Assembly (NCBI GenBank): GCA_903899795.1
Contig: CAIUKX010000116.1
Span: 1 to 11,673, forward strand
Reading direction: 5' to 3'
DNA from: an uncultured Flavobacteriales bacterium
GTDB lineage: Bacteria; Bacteroidota; Bacteroidia; Flavobacteriales_D; Crocinitomicaceae
Length of the DNA: 11,673 nucleotides
Below, one piece after another: positions 7,129 through 11,673 of the stretch. Both the position numbers and the translations under genes were made by a program. Within the stretch, counting starts at the first letter, position 1. Every line of letters begins with the position of its first letter. The notes beneath the pieces were generated by a model. The model had not been told where the DNA came from and did not search any database. It saw only the letters and a list, made by a program, of their open reading frames with translations.

Positions 7129-8082
7129 ATGACAAAAATTATACTCTTTATATTCCTTTTAGGATCTGTATTTTTCTCCAAAGCCCAATCTGTGCTTGAT
7201 ACAATTGATACCGACAAAGGAAAAATGATTATTTATTCAAACCGGACATGGGAATATATCAACGATCATGATTTTGACGGGATATTAAATGACCGGTTGT
7301 ATTCCATTATTTCTTCCGATACAACACTAAATTTCATTCAGAGTTGGGACAATGAGGTCTGTTACACATCCGATCGTACAAATGATTTGGGAAGATTAAG
7401 AGATACTATTTGGCTTTGTCTGAACGAAGATAAAGATGATGGATTTCACATTCCTTTTAATGGCAATGTGACTTCACGATATGGTTTTAGAAAAGGAAGG
7501 TATCACAATGGGATTGATATTGCTTTAAACATTGGTGATACAGTCAGAGCAGCATGGTCTGGAAAAGTACGATATGCCAAGTTTAATGAAGGTGGTTTTG
7601 GAAACCTCGTTATTATCCGGCATTACAATGGTTTAGAATCGTTTTATGCACATTTAAGCAAACATCTATGTGCACCGAATCAAGACGTAAAAGCAGGTGA
7701 TCCGATTGGGTTGGGTGGAAACACAGGGCATTCTTTCGGTGCTCATTTACATTTCGAACTTCGCTTCTACGATGCACCGATGAATCCGGAAGAGGTAATT
7801 GATTTCGATAAATACGCTTGTAAAGATCAAAATTTAATGTTGCACAAGGGATTATTTCGTCCCGGAGCTAAACCATCAGACTTCGGAGAACATGGAGAAT
7901 CTACTACAGCAACGATTCGACCAGTTGTGAAACCTGTTTATAAATACTATAAAGTAAAACCGGGGGATACATTGTCAGCTATAGCAACCCGTAACCGTAC
8001 AACGATTTCTAAAATTTGTCAATTAAACGGAATCAAACAAACAACAGCATTGCAAATCGGGAGAAATCTCAGGGTCAAATAA
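7129..8082 (+). CDS. Secreted M23 family metallopeptidase with C-terminal LysM domain
   Basis: This is a 317-residue exported peptidoglycan hydrolase candidate; M23 enzymes are zinc endopeptidases that cut peptide cross-links of the cell wall. Residues 1-20 are a signal peptide (probable cut near SKAQ). Residues 21-105 are a small N-terminal region of unknown function containing MIIYSNRTWEYI. The M23 domain (about 107-222) has all catalytic residues: zinc ligands His126 and Asp130 (HNGID) and His208, with His175 (AHLS) and His206 (HLHFE). A linker leads to a LysM peptidoglycan-binding domain at 273-317 (YYKVKPGDTLSAIA at its start). With the metal site intact it is expected to be active, unlike the degenerate EnvC/NlpD activators. 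The ATG at 7129 is chosen because the signal peptide starts there; an ATG at 7119 is in another frame. Its stop lies only four bases from the stop of the convergent rhomboid-like gene. Confidence 0.94.
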   Translation: MTKIILFIFLLGSVFFSKAQSVLDTIDTDKGKMIIYSNRTWEYINDHDFDGILNDRLYSIISSDTTLNFIQSWDNEVCYTSDRTNDLGRLRDTIWLCLNEDKDDGFHIPFNGNVTSRYGFRKGRYHNGIDIALNIGDTVRAAWSGKVRYAKFNEGGFGNLVIIRHYNGLESFYAHLSKHLCAPNQDVKAGDPIGLGGNTGHSFGAHLHFELRFYDAPMNPEEVIDFDKYACKDQNLMLHKGLFRPGAKPSDFGEHGESTTATIRPVVKPVYKYYKVKPGDTLSAIATRNRTTISKICQLNGIKQTTALQIGRNLRVK

Positions 8083-8086
8083 TTTC

Positions 8087-9043
8087 TTAATTCAACTCTT
8101 CCAGATTTTCTTTTGCCCAAACATCATTAGGATCCAGTGACAAAATCTGCCTGTAAATCTCTCTGGCTAAAGTATATTTTTTGTGTAAATGTGCCTGATA
8201 AGCCTGCTCTTTTAAATCATCAATCTTCAACAATACCAAATTACGTTTAGCTGCACTGTTGCTTTTATCCATTTCAAGTACTTTATGATAGTACATCTCA
8301 GCTCTGGAATAATTACCCGCCTCATGGTATTTAACCCCTTGATAAAGTTGCCATTCACTGGACCAAGGTGCATAAAAAAGTGTAAAAATTGAAATCAAAC
8401 ATACAAATCCAATCATAACGGATCTGATCTTGCCGGGATTAGCTCCAAATAATAAACCCAAGAGCAAACCTGCCGTCATTGCCTCTGTTCGATATAAATC
8501 TTTAACAGTAAAATTGTAATAATTACAATATACAAGTTCTCCAACCATGAGTATCAGAAAGATATATTTACCACGAATATTAAAATCTCTATCCCCTTTT
8601 GACTTCATGAAAATATAGCCAAACAAAGTATAATTGACACCCGATAATCCAATTCCTGGTTCGGTAGTCAACGTCAATTGCCAAAGAGAGGGGATTATTG
8701 AAGCCAAAATGATGATTAACAATAAACGAATCCACCCCATCCGACGTTCAATGTAGGCAGCAAAAAGCCATAATTCCAAACTGTTTATCAGAAGTGGTTT
8801 CCAATAAACCTGAATGAAGTTATTGGTGAATACCCCCCAATACTGACCGCTGTATATTTCTACAGCATCTGGAGCACCGAATAAAGTGAAAGTCTCAATA
8901 TTAATTGCACCAGAATGATCAGTAATATTGATAACGAAAAATTGAAGAATTACCGTAACTGATATAAACCAAGTTAAGCCCGGAGTTTTGAAACGTCTCG
9001 AAATCTGATCACTAGCTATATTTATTTTATTTTGTTCAGTCAT
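8087..9043 (-). CDS. Rhomboid-fold membrane protein with C-terminal TPRs, catalytic His missing
   Basis: Numbering here counts from an upstream in-frame GTG at 9070; I take the start to be its tenth codon, the ATG at 9043 (MTEQNKINIA), giving 318 residues. Residues 30-230 form about six membrane segments with the rhomboid layout. GQYWGVFTNNF (75-85) resembles the first-loop motif, and LLIN...ERRMG (93-112) resembles the GlpG segment ending EKRLG, keeping the Asn (N96). GLSGVNYTLFGY (141-152) carries the nucleophile serine at 143. In the last core helix, the family motif A-H-x-x-G-x-x-x-G reads AMTAGLLLG (197-205), so methionine replaces the catalytic histidine. The position of the GlpG first-loop His150 is proline here (P92). 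Two TPR-like units follow (about 239-270 and 285-320), facing one side of the membrane. Rhomboids are intramembrane serine proteases; this one looks like an inactive relative that may bind membrane proteins. Confidence 0.8.
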   Translation of the reverse strand: MTEQNKINIASDQISRRFKTPGLTWFISVTVILQFFVINITDHSGAINIETFTLFGAPDAVEIYSGQYWGVFTNNFIQVYWKPLLINSLELWLFAAYIERRMGWIRLLLIIILASIIPSLWQLTLTTEPGIGLSGVNYTLFGYIFMKSKGDRDFNIRGKYIFLILMVGELVYCNYYNFTVKDLYRTEAMTAGLLLGLLFGANPGKIRSVMIGFVCLISIFTLFYAPWSSEWQLYQGVKYHEAGNYSRAEMYYHKVLEMDKSNSAAKRNLVLLKIDDLKEQAYQAHLHKKYTLAREIYRQILSLDPNDVWAKENLEELN

Positions 9044-9160
9044 TACACACTTTGTTTTCGCTGAATACACTTTCTTATCAAGCGATTATCGTAGTAGTTT
9101 TATTCTGTTTTTAAAAAATAATAATGCTGATCGTATCAACTTAAACTATCTTTTTCATGA

Positions 9161-9168
9161 CAAAGTTA
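9161..9168 (-). promoter_or_regulatory. -7 promoter element for the rhomboid-like gene
   Basis: The plus strand reads CAAAGTTA, which on the minus strand is TAACTTTG, identical to the element before the helicase. It lies about 117 bases upstream of the ATG at 9043. A weak TTG on the minus strand (9184-9186) is too close to be an ideal -33 box. Confidence 0.45.
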
Positions 9169-9418
9169 ATCCCATTTCTCACTCAATATTAAAAAAAGAA
9201 TAGAAATTTCGACATGAAATCGTTAAAAACTAGGCCTTTATTTTTCGAAAGACTCATAAAGACTGAATAATTCAGAAAAAAAACAATATTTAGCACAGTT
9301 CAAAACATGAAAAATCGTTTTAGCTGTAACTCATCTCTATCACAGGGATATAGAAGTTATTCACGATAATTGTTAAAAACATGCTTAAAATTTAACTAGC
9401 TACCTTAACACTTTTGAT

Positions 9419-9426
9419 TAATTTTG
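9419..9426 (+). promoter_or_regulatory. -7 promoter element for carB
   Basis: TAATTTTG fits TAnnTTTG and lies 58 bases before the carB ATG. Transcription would start near 9433, giving a leader of about 50 bases. No clear TTTG is seen at -33; TTTA at 9391-9394 is the nearest match. Confidence 0.5.
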
Positions 9427-9484
9427 CGCCAATTTGGAGAAGAGTTTTTCCAATGCAGAACTCAAACAAAAAAGCACGACAGAA

Positions 9485-11673
9485 ATGCCAAAAAACAATT
9501 CGTACAAATCAATCCTAATCATCGGTAGTGGCCCCATCGTTATAGGTCAAGCATGTGAATTTGATTATGCAGGATCTCAGGCCGCACGTTCTCTAAGAGA
9601 AGAAGGTATTGAAGTAACTATCATTAATTCTAATCCGGCAACAATAATGACGGATAAAGTAATTGCAGATAATGTCTATTTACTTCCTCTTGAACCGGAA
9701 AGTATTGTTGAGATACTGGGTAAACATAAAATCGATGCTGTTTTACCGACTATGGGTGGGCAAACTGCTTTGAACTTATGTATCACTTGTGCGGAAATGG
9801 GCATCTGGGAAGATCACAATGTAGAAATCATCGGGGTTGACATCAAAGCAATTGAAATCACAGAAAATAGGGAAGAATTCAGAGAACTGATGAACAAAAT
9901 CGGTGTCCCTATGGCTCCTCAGAAAACGGCTAAATCATTCTTGGAAGGGAAAGAAATAGCTCAGGAATTTGGCTTTCCACTTTGCATTCGTGCATCTTTC
10001 ACCTTAGGAGGTGCCGGTGCTTCCATTGTTTACGATGCAAAAGATTTTGATGATTTATTGAACCGTGGACTCCAATTATCTCCGATTCACGAGGTAATGA
10101 TCGATAAAGCATTATTAGGTTGGAAAGAATTTGAATTAGAACTTTTACGTGATTCAAACGATAACGTAGTAATCATTTGTTCCATTGAAAATTTCGATCC
10201 AATGGGAATCCATACCGGTGATTCCATTACTGTAGCACCAGCAATGACCTTGTCAGATCACACGTACCAGCGCATGCGTGATATGGCGATTAATATGATG
10301 CGTTCAATCGGAAATTTTGCCGGAGGATGTAACGTACAATTTGCTGTTTCACCGGATGAAAAAGAAGATATTATTGCAATTGAAATTAATCCAAGGGTAT
10401 CAAGATCATCAGCTTTAGCCTCTAAAGCAACTGGATACCCGATTGCAAAGATCGCATCTAAACTGGCGATTGGATACCATTTGAATGAATTAAGTAATCA
10501 AATTACAAAAACAACTTCAGCACTTTTTGAACCAACTTTGGACTATGTAATTGTTAAAATTCCACGTTGGAACTTTAATAAATTCCCAGGAACCGACCGA
10601 AAACTTGGACTTCAAATGAAATCAGTTGGAGAAGTTATGGGGATAGGAAGATCTTTCCAGGAAGCACTTCAAAAAGCATGTCAATCACTTGAGATAAATC
10701 GCAACGGATTAGGCGCAGACGGTAAAGAATTGACGAATCAAGATGAAATTCTTCATAGCCTTGAATTTGCCAGCTGGAACCGTTTATTCCACATATACGA
10801 CGCCATCAAATTGGGGATTCCATTCAAGAAGATCGTTGAAAAAACAAAAATCGATATTTGGTTCTTGAAACAAATTGAAGACTTGATCAAGTTGGAACGT
10901 AAAATTGAAAAATTCCATTTGGAAAATTTTCCGAAAGAGTTGATGTATGAAGCGAAACAAAAAGGATACGCAGACCGTCAAATTGCTCATTTACTTAGAT
11001 GTCTTGAATCGGAAGTACATACCAAACGTAAAGAATTCAATATAAATCGAGTTTATAAGTTAGTCGACACGTGTGCTGCTGAATTTGAAGCAAAAACGCC
11101 TTATTACTATTCAACTTTTGAATATGAAAATGAAAGTATAGTTTCGGATCGTAAGAAAATAGTAATCCTTGGATCAGGACCAAATCGTATCGGTCAAGGT
11201 ATCGAGTTTGACTACAGCTGTGTTCACGGTGTATTGGCAGCCAAAGAATGTGGTTACGAAACAATTATGATCAACTGTAATCCTGAAACTGTTTCAACGG
11301 ATTTCGATACTGCTGATAAATTGTACTTTGAGCCTGTTTTTTGGGAACATGTTTACGATATAATTCAACTTGAAAAACCTGAAGGAGTAATTGTTCAGTT
11401 GGGTGGACAAACAGCCTTGAAAATGGCTCAGAAACTGGAACGACATGGAATTAAAATTATCGGAACAAGCTTTGAAGCTCTGGATTTGGCAGAAGATAGA
11501 GGACGTTTCTCGAAAATGCTAGAAGCAAATGATATTCCTTTCCCGAAATACGGAATTGTAGAAAGTGCTGAACAAGCATTGGAACTTTCAGATGATTTAG
11601 GTTTTCCATTATTGGTTCGGCCTTCGTATGTCTTGGGTGGGAAAAAAATGAAAATTGTTATCAATAAAGGAGA
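9485..11673 (+). CDS. carB: Carbamoyl-phosphate synthase large subunit (3' end outside the window)
   Basis: CarB makes carbamoyl phosphate from bicarbonate, ATP and ammonia delivered by CarA, feeding arginine and pyrimidine synthesis in the cytoplasm. The frame runs from the ATG at 9485 to the window edge without a stop, giving 729 complete codons of a protein usually about 940-1075 residues long. The two homologous halves are plain: GSGPIVIGQACEFDYAGSQA at residues 15-34 and GSGPNRIGQGIEFDYS from about residue 561. The first half also shows the ATP-grasp segments NPATIMTD (50-57), PTMGGQTALN, and EINPRVSRSSALASKATGYP. The start is set by the family N-terminus (MPKNNSYKSILIIGSGP). No carA lies upstream: the neighbour is divergent, so carA must be downstream or elsewhere. 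No Shine-Dalgarno sequence is seen, as usual for this phylum. Confidence 0.97.
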   Translation, partial: MPKNNSYKSILIIGSGPIVIGQACEFDYAGSQAARSLREEGIEVTIINSNPATIMTDKVIADNVYLLPLEPESIVEILGKHKIDAVLPTMGGQTALNLCITCAEMGIWEDHNVEIIGVDIKAIEITENREEFRELMNKIGVPMAPQKTAKSFLEGKEIAQEFGFPLCIRASFTLGGAGASIVYDAKDFDDLLNRGLQLSPIHEVMIDKALLGWKEFELELLRDSNDNVVIICSIENFDPMGIHTGDSITVAPAMTLSDHTYQRMRDMAINMMRSIGNFAGGCNVQFAVSPDEKEDIIAIEINPRVSRSSALASKATGYPIAKIASKLAIGYHLNELSNQITKTTSALFEPTLDYVIVKIPRWNFNKFPGTDRKLGLQMKSVGEVMGIGRSFQEALQKACQSLEINRNGLGADGKELTNQDEILHSLEFASWNRLFHIYDAIKLGIPFKKIVEKTKIDIWFLKQIEDLIKLERKIEKFHLENFPKELMYEAKQKGYADRQIAHLLRCLESEVHTKRKEFNINRVYKLVDTCAAEFEAKTPYYYSTFEYENESIVSDRKKIVILGSGPNRIGQGIEFDYSCVHGVLAAKECGYETIMINCNPETVSTDFDTADKLYFEPVFWEHVYDIIQLEKPEGVIVQLGGQTALKMAQKLERHGIKIIGTSFEALDLAEDRGRFSKMLEANDIPFPKYGIVESAEQALELSDDLGFPLLVRPSYVLGGKKMKIVINKG

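Larger units (their letters stand above)
9044..9484. other. 441-bp divergent intergenic region, no gene found
   Basis: This A+T-rich stretch lies between the rhomboid-like gene (minus) and carB (plus). It holds a candidate -7 element on each strand (9161-9168 and 9419-9426) and a palindrome CTGAAT-A-ATTCAG at 9263-9275. An imperfect direct repeat of about 13-16 bases (ACATGAAATCGTT near 9212, ACATGAAAAATCGTTT near 9305) is also present. I see no convincing protein gene, tRNA or riboswitch, though a small RNA cannot be excluded. Confidence 0.6.

Noticed and set aside
7119..7200. Alternative ATG at 7119 before the M23 gene
   Set aside because: It is in a different frame from the peptidase and reads through to a stop without any recognisable sequence, while the ATG at 7129 begins a proper signal peptide.
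10784..11664. Three minus-strand ORFs at 10784-10990, 11037-11264 and 11428-11664
   Set aside because: All lie inside carB, whose plus-strand reading frame is unambiguous; their translations show no family features.

Overview
The window comes from an A+T-rich member of the Bacteroidota, most likely a flavobacterium-like or Crocinitomicaceae-like organism; the genus is a guess. Four things point there. One gene product has a type B, gliding-motility-type C-terminal sorting domain of the type IX secretion system (T9SS). Several genes are preceded by the Bacteroidota -7 promoter element TAnnTTTG. Gene starts lack Shine-Dalgarno sequences and have A-rich leaders instead. There are also FKBP-type lipoproteins related to the gliding protein GldI.

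Layout, left to right. Bases 1-372 hold the 3' end of a PLP-dependent class IV aminotransferase. Next come a compact DEAD-box RNA helicase (433-1551) and a small YwbE/DUF2196 protein (1628-1819). A 1074-residue secreted surface protein follows (1908-5132), with five back-to-back repeats of exactly 231 bp and a T9SS sorting domain. It ends at a strong bidirectional terminator (5161-5193), shared with a small TPR-like gene on the minus strand (5226-5411). Bases 5611-7001 hold two overlapping lipoprotein genes: a single-domain FKBP protein resembling GldI, and a protein with two FKBP-like domains. Bases 7129-8082 encode a secreted M23 peptidase with a C-terminal LysM domain. Four bases after its stop lies the stop of a convergent minus-strand gene (8087-9043) for a rhomboid-fold membrane protein with TPRs. 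A 441-bp divergent intergenic region then leads to carB, the large subunit of carbamoyl-phosphate synthetase, which runs off the right edge.

The middle of the window has a cell-envelope theme: a secreted adhesin-like protein, lipoprotein chaperone or isomerase candidates, and a peptidoglycan hydrolase. The flanks are housekeeping (RNA helicase, carB, aminotransferase). I see no mobile element, CRISPR array, tRNA or rRNA. I did not find a clear multi-gene novel system. The most unusual items are the rhomboid-like protein, which keeps the GLSG serine but has methionine where the catalytic histidine belongs, and the ATGA-coupled pair of FKBP lipoproteins.
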